Positions 38,679-47,718 of a DNA stretch of 53,617 nucleotides are shown here, in pieces; the first letter of the stretch is position 1; each line of letters opens with the position of its first letter. The notes under the pieces were generated by a model that did not search any database, was not told the DNA's origin, and was given only the letters and a program-made list of their open reading frames with translations. A program made the position numbers and the translations under genes. This DNA comes from Candidatus Zixiibacteriota bacterium (lineage in GTDB: Bacteria; Zixibacteria; MSB-5A5; GN15; FEB-12): contig JAWXAN010000027.1 of NCBI GenBank assembly GCA_034439475.1, positions 1 through 53,617 of the forward strand. Direction: 5' to 3'.

Positions 38679-39026
38679 TTGTCTGATATCGAGGCGCCTG
38701 CTGTCACGGTTTTGGAGTTACAACGCATCCTGGATTCAGGCCGTAAGATTTTCCTTTTGGATGTTCGGACGGCTGGCGAGTTTGAAGCGGGACGTCTGCC
38801 ATTCACCGACATTTTAGTCCCCCATGATGTTCTCTCGGCACGAATTGAAGAAATCCCCAAGGACAGAGAGACTGAAATCTATTGTTTTTGCCGAAGCGGA
38901 CGTCGGAGCGCGATTACGACAACTTTTCTGAGAGGTTTGGGCTACGAGAAAGTGTTCAACATAACCGGTGGAATAATTGCGTGGAAAGATGCCGGCTTTG
39001 ATTTGATAAGCGGCCCGGCTGAATAA
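38679..39026 (+). CDS. Rhodanese-like domain protein
   Basis: A single rhodanese domain of 115 residues: LLDVRTAGEFEAGRLP near the N-terminus and the active-site loop CRSGRRS with Cys and Arg. It ends with GGIIAWKDAGFDL. Rhodaneses shuttle sulfane sulfur or bind thiol/anion ligands; the substrate is not known. The TTG start follows an AGGGGG ribosome site at the right distance. No signal peptide, so cytoplasmic. Confidence 0.92.
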   Translation: MSDIEAPAVTVLELQRILDSGRKIFLLDVRTAGEFEAGRLPFTDILVPHDVLSARIEEIPKDRETEIYCFCRSGRRSAITTTFLRGLGYEKVFNITGGIIAWKDAGFDLISGPAE

Positions 39027-39284
39027 GAGTCTGTGACATTCGTCTCGTATCGCATTGTATTACTTACAGTTAATTAATGTAGAGAGAGCTTGAGACAGTT
39101 TTTAAGGGTGGACTTGGGCGCTCGACTTTTGGCCTGACTAATTTGGAAACTCTTGATTGCACATCTGCGAGCCTTAATCGTAATTCTAATGCATAGAAAA
39201 TCGAAAATTTGGTTGTGCTGAAGCGGGTGGGGCTGTATATTGACTCCCACTGAAATCGATATGTTGTCGGAGGAAAAAATTGTG
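39027..39284 (+). promoter_or_regulatory. Intergenic region before lipoprotein gene
   Basis: There is no gene in this 258-base stretch. A TTGTGC and a TATATT about 17 bases apart near 39214-39242 form a possible promoter for the lipoprotein that follows. A clear ribosome site (GGAGG) is at about 39269-39273. Confidence 0.4.
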
Positions 39285-39791
39285 ATGAAAAAAGTATTAA
39301 CTTTCATAGTTGTATTGGCCGGAGTCTCTACTTCGGCATGGATTATCAGCTGTAGGAACGATGTCATTGTGCCTGATCCCCCAACTCTCATTGGCGATTA
39401 TAAGGGCATTTATTCGTATCTTGAGTTGGATGGAGTTGACACCGTTGTGGTCAAGGGCCAATACATAACGATGAGGTTCACCTCCTCCTTTTTCCAGATG
39501 CGCTGGGATGAGACGGTCAATCTTGCGCTCTACCCGGATACTGTCAAGACAAGAAATTTCTGCGATATTGATGGCGATTACACGCTTAACAATGGCGTTC
39601 AGTTCATTGTTTTGGATTCAAGTACGACCCCGGTTGTCTGCAGGGAATCCCAAAATCCTTACGGATCATTTGCTCTTGATCAATCACGAGTGGAAACTAT
39701 CGACACTACTTATATGAACCAAATCCTGCAGGACCCAGTTTCCGGCAATCAGTTGCGACGCACCATCCGTCTTGTTGCAAACAACAATTAG
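39285..39791 (+). CDS. Small lipoprotein of unknown function
   Basis: The ATG at 39285 (168 residues) gives MKKVLTFIVVLAGVSTSAW then IISC, a lipoprotein signal with lipobox IISC. The mature protein is a compact beta-rich domain (GDYKGIYSYLELDGVDT, then VVKGQYITMRF) with an extended C-terminal acidic tail. Two Cys in the mature part might pair. No family is recognised. The gene is followed by a strong terminator, so it ends its transcript. Confidence 0.7.
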   Translation: MKKVLTFIVVLAGVSTSAWIISCRNDVIVPDPPTLIGDYKGIYSYLELDGVDTVVVKGQYITMRFTSSFFQMRWDETVNLALYPDTVKTRNFCDIDGDYTLNNGVQFIVLDSSTTPVVCRESQNPYGSFALDQSRVETIDTTYMNQILQDPVSGNQLRRTIRLVANNN

Positions 39792-39822
39792 GTTTTTTCT
39801 TTCATACTGACTCCTTTTAGTT

Positions 39823-39848
39823 AAACCGGCCCACGGCCGGTTTTTTTT
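39823..39848 (+). terminator. Rho-independent terminator after lipoprotein gene
   Basis: Stem AAACCGGCC/GGCCGGTTT with a CAC loop, followed by a T tract (39841-39848). Confidence 0.9.
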
Positions 39849-39968
39849 GTCCAAATTAAGTCATTCCAAAAATCTACTGACAGTAGCTGTCAGGGCTATC
39901 CCTGATACTTGTTGCGCAGACAGGATGATGGTAAATCAGACCTAAAAGCGTATTCAGGATGGAGGAAT

Positions 39969-41507
39969 ATGTTAGCAAAGGTAGTATCGTCGGCGACCCT
40001 CGGTGTGGACGCTTACACAGTGGAAGTTGAGGCTGACATTCAGCAACAGCTTCCGGCATTTGTCACAGTCGGGCTTCCCGATGGCGCGGTACGTGAGTCA
40101 AAAGAGCGCGTCACTGCCGCAATCAAAAACTCAGATTTTGTTTTTCCGGCTAAAAAAGTAACTATTAATCTCGCGCCGGCAGATATTAAAAAGGAAGGTT
40201 CGGCATTCGATCTGCCAATCGCGGTCGGTATTTTGGCGGCAACAGGACAAATCCTCCGTGAGCGATGCGATGACTATGTCCTGCTCGGGGAACTCTCTCT
40301 CGATGGCGCGGTCCGGCCAGTCCCGGGTGTTCTGCCTATGGCCATGAATATTCAAAGCGGCAATGGCATAAAAGGGATAATTGTGCCGTATGAGAATGCC
40401 CGCGAGGCCGCCATGGCAGACACAATTCCTGTCTATCCGGTCAGGTCTCTCAAAGAGACTGTGCAGTTTCTGGAAGATGAATCCACTATAGCGCGCTATC
40501 TCATAAATATTGATACGGCCTTCGAAGAAGCGCGAAAGTATGCAGTCGATTTTTCCGATGTCAAAGGCCAGGAGTCAGCGAAAAGAGCGTTGGAGGTTGC
40601 CGCCGCCGGAGGGCACAATATTATTATGATCGGCCCACCCGGCTCTGGTAAAACAATGCTTGCGCGCCGCATGTCAACTATTTTGCCGGATATGACAATC
40701 CCTGAAGCTCTGGAAACGACCAAAATACATTCTGTCGCTGGACGCCTTGCCGAAGATGCCGCTATTGTCGCTACCCGGCCGTTTCGTTCACCTCATCACA
40801 CAATTTCTTATGCAGGGCTTGTGGGTGGAGGGGCAATTCCAAAACCGGGCGAGGTCTCGCTTGCGCATCATGGCGTTCTCTTTCTCGATGAACTTCCGGA
40901 ATTCAAAAAGGATATCCTTGAAATGCTTCGCCAGCCGATGGAAGACAAACAGGTGACAATTTCCCGGGCATCGACGACCATCACCTATCCGGCGGGATTC
41001 ATGCTCATCTCAGCTATGAATCCATGTCCGTGCGGCTATCATGGGGATCCAAATCATTCCTGCAACTGCAGTTCGGGGGAAATTCAGCGCTATATGTCGA
41101 AAATTTCCGGACCGCTGATGGATAGAATCGACATTCATATCACTGTCCCATCGGTCAAATTCAAAGACCTTTCATCGAATGAAGCCGGTGTAGATTCATT
41201 GAGCATCCGCTCGAGAGTCAACAAAGCGCGTCAGAGGCAATTGGCGCGATTCAAAACTGAAAAGCACATTTACTGCAACGCCCATATGGAAGCGCGTGAT
41301 ATCCGGAGAGTCTGCACGATAGACGAGAAATCACAGGCGTTGCTTGGGCTGGCAATTAAAAAGCAGGGACTATCGGCGCGGGCGTATGACAGAATCCTCA
41401 AAGTCGCACGAACGATCGCAGACCTTGCCGATTCAGACGCCATCGAGATGGGTCATCTGGCCGAGGCGATTCACTACCGGACGCTTGATAGGCATCTGTG
41501 GTTATGA
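39969..41507 (+). CDS. comM: YifB/ComM family magnesium-chelatase-like AAA+ ATPase
   Basis: The protein has 512 residues from an ATG preceded by GGAGG. It begins with the ChlI-like N-terminal domain (LGVDAYTVEVEADIQQQLP, GLPDGAVRESKERV), then the AAA+ module: Walker A GPPGSGKTMLARR and Walker B GVLFLDELPEF. A Cys cluster (CPCGYHGDP, CNC) and the C-terminal Mg-chelatase-type domain follow. In Vibrio and Haemophilus ComM is a hexameric helicase for branch migration during natural transformation, while a general role is unclear for other bacteria. It is monocistronic, judging by the terminator upstream and repeat-filled gap downstream. Confidence 0.93.
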   Translation: MLAKVVSSATLGVDAYTVEVEADIQQQLPAFVTVGLPDGAVRESKERVTAAIKNSDFVFPAKKVTINLAPADIKKEGSAFDLPIAVGILAATGQILRERCDDYVLLGELSLDGAVRPVPGVLPMAMNIQSGNGIKGIIVPYENAREAAMADTIPVYPVRSLKETVQFLEDESTIARYLINIDTAFEEARKYAVDFSDVKGQESAKRALEVAAAGGHNIIMIGPPGSGKTMLARRMSTILPDMTIPEALETTKIHSVAGRLAEDAAIVATRPFRSPHHTISYAGLVGGGAIPKPGEVSLAHHGVLFLDELPEFKKDILEMLRQPMEDKQVTISRASTTITYPAGFMLISAMNPCPCGYHGDPNHSCNCSSGEIQRYMSKISGPLMDRIDIHITVPSVKFKDLSSNEAGVDSLSIRSRVNKARQRQLARFKTEKHIYCNAHMEARDIRRVCTIDEKSQALLGLAIKKQGLSARAYDRILKVARTIADLADSDAIEMGHLAEAIHYRTLDRHLWL

Positions 41508-42146
41508 CAGTTTTTCTCCTTTCTCCATCAACAGGCGGGGTTCGGGAATGACTGGCGCGCGTGTGCTACTCGTCGCGCCGCTCTAGTCCCGGCTCCCCTG
41601 TTAATTGGAAGGTGATTTTTCAGGTTTGGGGGAAGGGAAGAGGTGGAGACCGGAGAAAGTTTCGGCATACGAATATCGGATGAATATGAGATTGTCAGGA
41701 CCGCCCGCCGTGGCGGACGGTGTGAAGAAAGAGGGAGGGCAGCCCTCCAATGTCGGGCAACCACAGGGTGCCCCCTACAGGACAATCAAATGATAACTCT
41801 GTTTATTCCGTAGGGGCAGGTCCCTGTGCCTGCCCTCTTTCGTGAGGGGGACAGCCATGACGGATATGAGGAATTTGTTGGTGCACGGAAACGTACACCA
41901 GCCACGTAAGATGGCCTGCGGAATCGCTGAACCACAGGGGTTCATCGCTACAAGACCAAGAGAAGAGAACCCGCCACAGCTTGCGGTGTGATCTGAATGT
42001 TGGCGCCCGACAGTACGCCTGAAGCGCGTTTTATCCATTGACAAGAATGGATATTCGCCTATCTTATCACAGTATTAGTACATCTGGACGTGCAACGTAT
42101 TCAACGCGCGACAAAACATTCAGTTCTGATCGGAGTAGGTTACATC
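41508..42146. repeat. Intergenic region with paired palindromic dispersed repeats
   Basis: No gene is supported. The segment 41695-41715 contains CCGCCCGCCGTGGCGGACGG, a GC palindrome. At 41756-41782 the unit GGGCAACCACAGGGTGCCCCC followed by CTACA, and at 41809-41840 the unit GTAGGGGCAGGTCCCTGTGC, repeat in the order and orientation seen at 12137-12233. The two units face each other (CCCCTAC...GTAGGGG) around a ~40-base spacer in both loci. Confidence 0.6.
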
Positions 42147-44516
42147 ATGAAGCGATTTTTAATAGTCTGCGCTGTTTTCTGTTTTATTCTTTTTTCGCAT
42201 GATGTCGCTCTGAGTCAACAATGCTGTGTCGGAAGTACTGGTAACATCGATGGTTCTCCCGGTGATTCGACCGATGTCTCTGACTTGACATCTCTCATCG
42301 ATTTTCTTTTTATCAGTTATGCCGAGCCGGCTTGTCTCGCCGAGGCAAATGTCGATGGGAGCATCGATGGGGTTATCGATGTGTCCGATTTATCGGCATT
42401 GATTGATTTTCTTTTCATTAGCTACGCGCCGCTTATTCCTTGTGAGGATGAGACTCTGATGGACCCGGCTGTACGTATGGCAGCTATTGACAGTGTTGAC
42501 AGTTTCTCTAGCACCCTTAACTGGTCAAATCTTGATGCTGCCAACAATCAATTAGCAGATTATATCAATACCCTTCCTGAATTTGATACGGCGGGGGTTA
42601 TAGGTGAGACTGGAAACGTGTGGGCACTTTTTGCCGACAGTGTGATGCTCATGTTTGGCAAAAATCGGCCACCATCGGATTCTGCTTCCGCTGTAGGCCC
42701 GACAGTTTATGAATCCATTGATGAATTGAATCAAATCGTGATACCGGATAATTCTAAGCCAGTTGGGAACGTTACCCCGCAGCCGTCTGCCGCAGCAAGC
42801 GAGGAATTACCGGAATCGGCACAAGTTCGTATGATTCAGACTTTGGGGGCTTATTTCACGCCTGCTGGCCCAACTATACGGTCGTGGCTGACATTGAATG
42901 GTTATTTCATGGCGGCGTCAACATCGGGTACGGTCAACGCCCTCAAGTCCGTGAGCGGAGATGGTATTCTCTATTTTGACGGCCATGGCGGGGCGGGTTA
43001 TTACGACCCGACCCTTACCGTTGGAGAGTTTGCTTTGTGGACAATGACAGAAGTGACAGTTGCAAATATTCCTTCGTATACCGCAGATATGAAGGCTAAG
43101 CGTTTGGTTCTCATGATCGAAGTTGTCGGTGTGACGGTTGCTGGAGCGGAAATAAGAGAACTCCATTACGGCATTACATCTAAATTCATAAGCTACTATT
43201 GGGGAAACTTTGCTCCAAACGCGATGGTCTTTATTGACGCCTGCGGAGCAGGCGGCTCCTTGGCGGCAGGGTTACGAAACGCCATGTTGAACAAGAATGC
43301 GTCGGTCTATTTCGGCTGGTCTCACATAGTAGGTAGCGATGCCGCCGCATTGGTTGCGAAGTTCATGTTTGATCGCCTGCTTGGGGCAAATGAAGCGGCT
43401 CCAAAAGAAACTCCGGACCAACGCCCCTTTCCGTATCCCGACATCTACGGAGATTTGGCAAATAGGGGGTTACATATTCATCCAAGCCTTAGCGCTGGCG
43501 GTTTGACAACGTTCAAATCATTTCATGGATCTGGGAATTTCGGCCTGCTCGCGCCAAGTATTTCATTTATGAGTATGGAGGAAGCGGTTGATGGTTTGAC
43601 TATCAATGGCATTTTCGGGACTGACCCGGGCGCGGCCGACAGGCGTGTGCAAGCAGACGGGGTCGATCTCAATGTGGTAAGCTGGACACCGACCGAAATA
43701 AAGTGTGACATCGGAAGAGACGGCACCGGCTCAGCTGGCCCGGTGGCTGTGGAAGTGCGTGGGTCATTCGGTGACCTAACGCCTCTGACATATCGAAAAA
43801 GCAACGTAGTCAATCTGACTTCCTGGCGGATTCCATTCCATTACGAGCACCAGGAGGGTGGGGCGAAAGTAGTGGTAGAAATGAATGTTCATATTCGCGC
43901 CGATATACACGCACACCGCGAGGTAATACACGAGCCGCCGGTCAACCTTGTTGGTGTCCCCTTCTACCATGCCCTGGACTCCTACGGAAGTTTTACGGCC
44001 GGCGGGAGCGGAACTGGCTGTACTGGCGGATGCTGTTGGACGAGCACCTGGTCGGGTGGCGGAGAAATACCCATAATCGAAAATGCAGTCGACGCCATTT
44101 CGTTTGGCGCACTTGGAGGTATAGATCCACTGCATCACACTTTCACCATGTCCATGGGAGCCGGAATAGATGTCGGTATAAACACAAATGATTGCGGTTC
44201 GTGTTCTAATGACTGTTACAATTCCACTTTGAGTTGGAGAACGGAGATAGCCATAAATGAAGGTTTTGACCCTGAGCCGTACTTTACTATGTATTTGAAC
44301 AGCAATTATGATCTGATTCCGGGCGAACGCGTTCCGTCTGGAATTATCCCGGTGACGAATTACATATTTTATGACGATGGCGTAGCGACCATCAAGTTAA
44401 CCTGGCCGGCTGTTGTCGCTGAATTTCCACCAGACCCTGACGGGGCGGTTCGGTCGCCTGAGATGTTGAACGCGCCCGTGAACATTACCCCCGAGCCTCC
44501 GACAGGCGCGAAGTAA
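42147..44516 (+). CDS. Secreted protein with dockerin repeats and caspase-like (clan CD) domain
   Basis: The ATG at 42147 gives a clean signal peptide (MKRFLIVCAVFCFILF) and 789 residues. Residues ~30-95 hold two calcium-type repeats (DVSDLTSLIDFLF and NVDGSIDGVIDVSDLSALID), as in dockerins. Residues ~250-430 hold a candidate clan CD peptidase: ILYFDGHGG with His280 and, 86 residues on, MVFIDACGAGG with Cys366, the spacing and strand context of caspase/gingipain/CHAT enzymes. A segment near 515-575 (INGIFGTDPG, VVSWTPTEIKCDI, GPVAVEVRG) is IPT/TIG-like, and the C-terminus is a Cys-rich beta region. It would be exported; no cleavage target is visible. Upstream GGAG/TAGG serves as ribosome site. 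Confidence 0.75.
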   Translation: MKRFLIVCAVFCFILFSHDVALSQQCCVGSTGNIDGSPGDSTDVSDLTSLIDFLFISYAEPACLAEANVDGSIDGVIDVSDLSALIDFLFISYAPLIPCEDETLMDPAVRMAAIDSVDSFSSTLNWSNLDAANNQLADYINTLPEFDTAGVIGETGNVWALFADSVMLMFGKNRPPSDSASAVGPTVYESIDELNQIVIPDNSKPVGNVTPQPSAAASEELPESAQVRMIQTLGAYFTPAGPTIRSWLTLNGYFMAASTSGTVNALKSVSGDGILYFDGHGGAGYYDPTLTVGEFALWTMTEVTVANIPSYTADMKAKRLVLMIEVVGVTVAGAEIRELHYGITSKFISYYWGNFAPNAMVFIDACGAGGSLAAGLRNAMLNKNASVYFGWSHIVGSDAAALVAKFMFDRLLGANEAAPKETPDQRPFPYPDIYGDLANRGLHIHPSLSAGGLTTFKSFHGSGNFGLLAPSISFMSMEEAVDGLTINGIFGTDPGAADRRVQADGVDLNVVSWTPTEIKCDIGRDGTGSAGPVAVEVRGSFGDLTPLTYRKSNVVNLTSWRIPFHYEHQEGGAKVVVEMNVHIRADIHAHREVIHEPPVNLVGVPFYHALDSYGSFTAGGSGTGCTGGCCWTSTWSGGGEIPIIENAVDAISFGALGGIDPLHHTFTMSMGAGIDVGINTNDCGSCSNDCYNSTLSWRTEIAINEGFDPEPYFTMYLNSNYDLIPGERVPSGIIPVTNYIFYDDGVATIKLTWPAVVAEFPPDPDGAVRSPEMLNAPVNITPEPPTGAK

Positions 44517-44644
44517 GCCACTTTTTTTCGTATTACTGGCACAGTAACGCGTTTTCTACTATTAAGACGCACGTATACTCATGGTATTGAGGTCATTTCA
44601 AATATGATTGACTTTATCATTGTGATGCGTACCTTTTCAGTCCC

Positions 44645-46396
44645 ATGTCCAAGATTACACAGCGCACACGTACCGAAAAGCTTCTGCTCGAAGCCGCTCG
44701 GATTTTCAACTCGACATTAGAATACGAAGACCTCCTCGAATCGGTCCTCAAACTGGTCATGACTGCCGCTGGTTCCGAAGCCGCGCTTGTGTTCAGAGTC
44801 GACCATCATCGAAGCGACATGAAAATCCGCTTTATGCTCTGCGCCGAATGCGACATGAAAGTCATCAAGAGAGAGTTGAATGAAGAAGTTACACATTGGG
44901 CATCGCGCTTCCGGGAGCCGTTCATCGTCAATAACGCCTCAGACAACGGTTTTGTAGACCCTGAATTGAGCGCATTGGTAGGCATAAAAATCCGAACCGT
45001 GCTCACGGTGCCGCTTATCGGCAAAGGGCATATGATCGGAGTCATCCAGGCTCTCAACAAAGCCGATGGCGAGTTCACCGATGCCGACCAAGATATGCTC
45101 ACTGGTCTCAACAACCAAATTGCGGTGGCAATCGACAACGCCCATCTCTATCGCGAAGTTAAACGCGAAGCGCTTGAGAAAAATCTTCTGCTCGAAGTCG
45201 GGATGAAGCTTTCGAGTTCGCTCAATCTCGATGAGGTCCTCAGGGCAATTATGTCATCGCTCAAACAAGTAATATCCTACGATGTCGGCGGCGTCTTCCT
45301 GATCGACCCGGAGGAGATGAAAGTCAAATCCATATTTGTGGTAGGCTATGATCCGAGCTATGATGAAAAACTCCAGCTCAAAATCGGTCAAGGCCTTATC
45401 GGTTCGGTGGCCCACACGGGTGAGCCGGTCAATGTGCCGGATGTTTCCAAAGACAGCCGATATGTGGATGCCAACCCGAAAACCAAAAGCGAACTGGTTG
45501 TTCCGATAAAGCTCGGCGATAAAATCCTGGGCGTCATAAATCTTGAATCCGATCAGCTCAGAGCATACGACCGGCGCACGATCTCGCTTGTTTCGGCCTT
45601 TGCCTCGCAGGCGGCGATATCGCTCGAACGCGCGAGACTTCATCAGAGCTTGCTCGACGCCAAAAAACTCGACGAACAGTTAAACATCGCCAGAGAAATT
45701 CAGCGTTCGTTTTTGCCGGAGCGGGATCCCGCCGTGGCCGGATATGATGTTTGTGGGACAAACATTTCATCGGGGCAGGTTGGCGGTGATTATTACGATT
45801 TCATACGAATAGTTGACGGCCATACCGGTATTGCCATAGGCGATGTTTCCGGCAAAGGAATGCCGGCGGCTCTGATTATGGCATCTTTTCGTGCCTCGCT
45901 TATTGCAGAAATCCGCAACAATTATTCCATCAGAACTATCTGTCAGAAAGTAAACTCCCTCCTGTTCGAATCCATGGAATCGGGGAATTATGTAACGGCC
46001 GTGTATGGTGTGCTCGATGCCCGTCATCACATACTAACATTCTCAAACTGCGGCCACAATCTTCCGGTCTTATTGCGCAAAAACGGACAGGTCGAATATT
46101 TAGCTGAAGGCGGCCCGGTGCTCGGAGTCACCAGCGATGCGACATACGAAGAGCGTGCGATGGTTCTCAGCCCCGGCGACACGGTCGTTCTCTATACGGA
46201 CGGTGTGACAGAAGTTTTCGACAAAAATGGAGTGGAATTCGGTCTCGACAGGCTCATCGAGGTTATAAAGAAAAATAAGGCGAAGTCAGCCAAAGAGATT
46301 CAGGCCGCGATTTATGCTGTCGTGACAAAATTTGCGAGTGAAGACCATATTTACGATGATCTCACGATGATAGTCATCAAGCGGCTGCCCGTTTAA
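44645..46396 (+). CDS. GAF-GAF-SpoIIE serine phosphatase (RsbU-like)
   Basis: A 583-residue cytoplasmic protein. GAF domain 1 (~15-165) ends with NQIAVAIDNAHLY, GAF domain 2 (~185-335) with AAISLERARLH, both sensory. The C-terminal ~240 residues are a PP2C-type SpoIIE phosphatase: REIQRSFLPERDP, VGGDYYDF with the metal Asp, GDVSGKGMPAAL, YTDGVTE and DDLTMIVIKR. Such proteins dephosphorylate an anti-sigma-factor antagonist, releasing a sigma factor in stress. No antagonist or anti-sigma kinase is nearby, so the target is elsewhere. It stands alone. Confidence 0.93.
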   Translation: MSKITQRTRTEKLLLEAARIFNSTLEYEDLLESVLKLVMTAAGSEAALVFRVDHHRSDMKIRFMLCAECDMKVIKRELNEEVTHWASRFREPFIVNNASDNGFVDPELSALVGIKIRTVLTVPLIGKGHMIGVIQALNKADGEFTDADQDMLTGLNNQIAVAIDNAHLYREVKREALEKNLLLEVGMKLSSSLNLDEVLRAIMSSLKQVISYDVGGVFLIDPEEMKVKSIFVVGYDPSYDEKLQLKIGQGLIGSVAHTGEPVNVPDVSKDSRYVDANPKTKSELVVPIKLGDKILGVINLESDQLRAYDRRTISLVSAFASQAAISLERARLHQSLLDAKKLDEQLNIAREIQRSFLPERDPAVAGYDVCGTNISSGQVGGDYYDFIRIVDGHTGIAIGDVSGKGMPAALIMASFRASLIAEIRNNYSIRTICQKVNSLLFESMESGNYVTAVYGVLDARHHILTFSNCGHNLPVLLRKNGQVEYLAEGGPVLGVTSDATYEERAMVLSPGDTVVLYTDGVTEVFDKNGVEFGLDRLIEVIKKNKAKSAKEIQAAIYAVVTKFASEDHIYDDLTMIVIKRLPV

Positions 46397-46495
46397 GTCG
46401 ATAAGGGTGGAGTATCCAAAAGATTCGCCTGTCGACGAGAGGCGGATCGAGATTTATTGAGTACGTGGAAACCCGATAGGGTCCGGGGGGCGAGC

Positions 46496-47030
46496 ATGTC
46501 GAATAGAAACATCATTATACAACCTATAAATCTTCTCAAAGTACTCCTCGCCTGTATTAGTTTTCTTACCATCACAAGTCTCGCAGGAGTTTTCAGCAAA
46601 TACTACCTCGGATACGATCATCTTCGAGGAATCATTCCGCTCTTTAATTTGGCTTATGAGTCAAATATCCCGACGTGGTTTTCGTCGGTCATCCTCTTGG
46701 TTGGCTCGATCATAGCATTTGTTATCGCTTCCCAGAGACGGCAATTCAAGAATGTCGGTTTTAAGTATTGGTATGGATTGTCCGCGATATTTCTCTATTT
46801 GTCGGTAGACGAAGCGGCGAGGCTGCATGAGTCGTTGGAGGAATTGTTGAGGCTTCGGGCCTCAAAGAGACAATGCCCAGTTTCGGCTGGGTGCTGCCAT
46901 TTTCAATTGTGACTGTGGTGGTAGGGATAGCTCTCTGGCGATTTATCGCACAGCTTCCTAAACGCGTGAGGAGCCTGCTCTATCTGAGCGCAGTCTTATA
47001 TGTGGTGCTGGTCTCTCCACGGCGGACAAG
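46496..47030 (+). pseudogene. Frameshifted and truncated membrane-protein gene
   Basis: The first frame (46496-46912) encodes two or three transmembrane helices (LLKVLLACISFLTITSLAG, SVILLVGSIIAFVIASQ, YWYGLSAIFLYL) followed by SVDEAARLHESLEELL, a motif that recurs in uncharacterised polytopic membrane proteins. After that the same frame becomes nonsense, while another frame (46873 onward) continues with a natural helix (MPSFGWVLPFSIVTVVVGI) and then AQLPKRVRSLLYLSAVLYVV. I conclude a frameshift near 46865. The second frame is in turn cut by a dispersed repeat after about 47020. Confidence 0.65.
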
Positions 47031-47054
47031 CAAAGATGGCCTGCACGAAGACGA

Positions 47055-47175
47055 AGATGGATTCCAGCTTGCGCTGGAATGACAGTTGGGAAGGGAATGA
47101 CATTTAGATCTGGAATGACATTTGGCGCGAGATTGACATTAAATGACATTATATGTGCCCCCTCAATATATATGC
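47055..47175. repeat. Degenerate short tandem repeat (GGAATGACATTT-type) cluster
   Basis: Beginning with a dispersed repeat (GATTCCAGCTTGCGCTGGAA), the sequence continues with four copies of an ~18-base unit built on GAATGACATTT / GATTGACATT, then two copies of ATATGxxCCCC(C/T)TC. It lies at the broken end of the membrane-protein pseudogene and before the lptE-like stop codon. Confidence 0.6.
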
Positions 47176-47180
47176 CCCCT

Positions 47181-47702
47181 TCACCATGAAGTTATCGTCT
47201 TATTGAGAATGGCCTCCACCAGACGCGCGACTGCTTTCGATTGTCCGACTTCTTCAGTCTCAGTCGCGGCATCGTAGATCCCTTCCTGAATTGTGACTTC
47301 TTTCCATATATCAGTCTGGTCTGTCGGATTCCTCAAAGTGAGATCAAAACTCATGACCACTTTGTACTGCTCAACCTGATCGTTCTGGTCAAATCGATGC
47401 GGCAGACGTTCATACCGATTCAATGAGCCAATCAACACGGCCTCGGCATTTTCTTCGGGAAGCAATTTGATACTTCCCTCCGCGATAAAGGCATCGGTGA
47501 TGAGGGTTGTTAATCGTTCAGTCAAAGTCAGCTCCGAAGTTATGTTTTCAAACGGGAAAATATAGATGGAACTGATACTCGATTTCCCTTTCGGATTGAA
47601 CGTGTAGACACTGCAACCGGAACACATAATCAAAATAACCATGAGAAGAGCAACTGTCCGAACAGTGTGAACGAAGTACTGATTTCCAGAAATGTTTCTC
47701 AT
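47181..47702 (-). CDS. LptE-like LPS-assembly lipoprotein
   Basis: From the ATG at 47702 (173 residues) the signal is VRTVALLMVILIMCSGC, lipobox CSGC. The mature domain has SVYTFNPKGKSSISSIYIFPFEN, an alternation of beta and alpha elements, and NRYERLPHRFDQND, all typical of the LptE (DUF4136-like) fold. LptE plugs the LptD barrel for lipopolysaccharide insertion. It overlaps the stop of hutI by 17 bases only if the longer TTG start is used; from the ATG it lies 17 bases downstream of it, and is still likely cotranscribed with hutI and hutU. Confidence 0.8.
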   Translation of the reverse strand: MRNISGNQYFVHTVRTVALLMVILIMCSGCSVYTFNPKGKSSISSIYIFPFENITSELTLTERLTTLITDAFIAEGSIKLLPEENAEAVLIGSLNRYERLPHRFDQNDQVEQYKVVMSFDLTLRNPTDQTDIWKEVTIQEGIYDAATETEEVGQSKAVARLVEAILNKTITSW

Positions 47703-47718
47703 ATACGATCCATCATTA

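Noticed and set aside
44520-44644. Possible sigma-54 site (TGGCAC near 44538)
   Set aside because: The GG to GC spacing is one base short and the TTGC element is absent.
47055-47175. CRISPR-like repetition
   Set aside because: Units are short, degenerate and contiguous, with no spacers of constant length and no cas genes.
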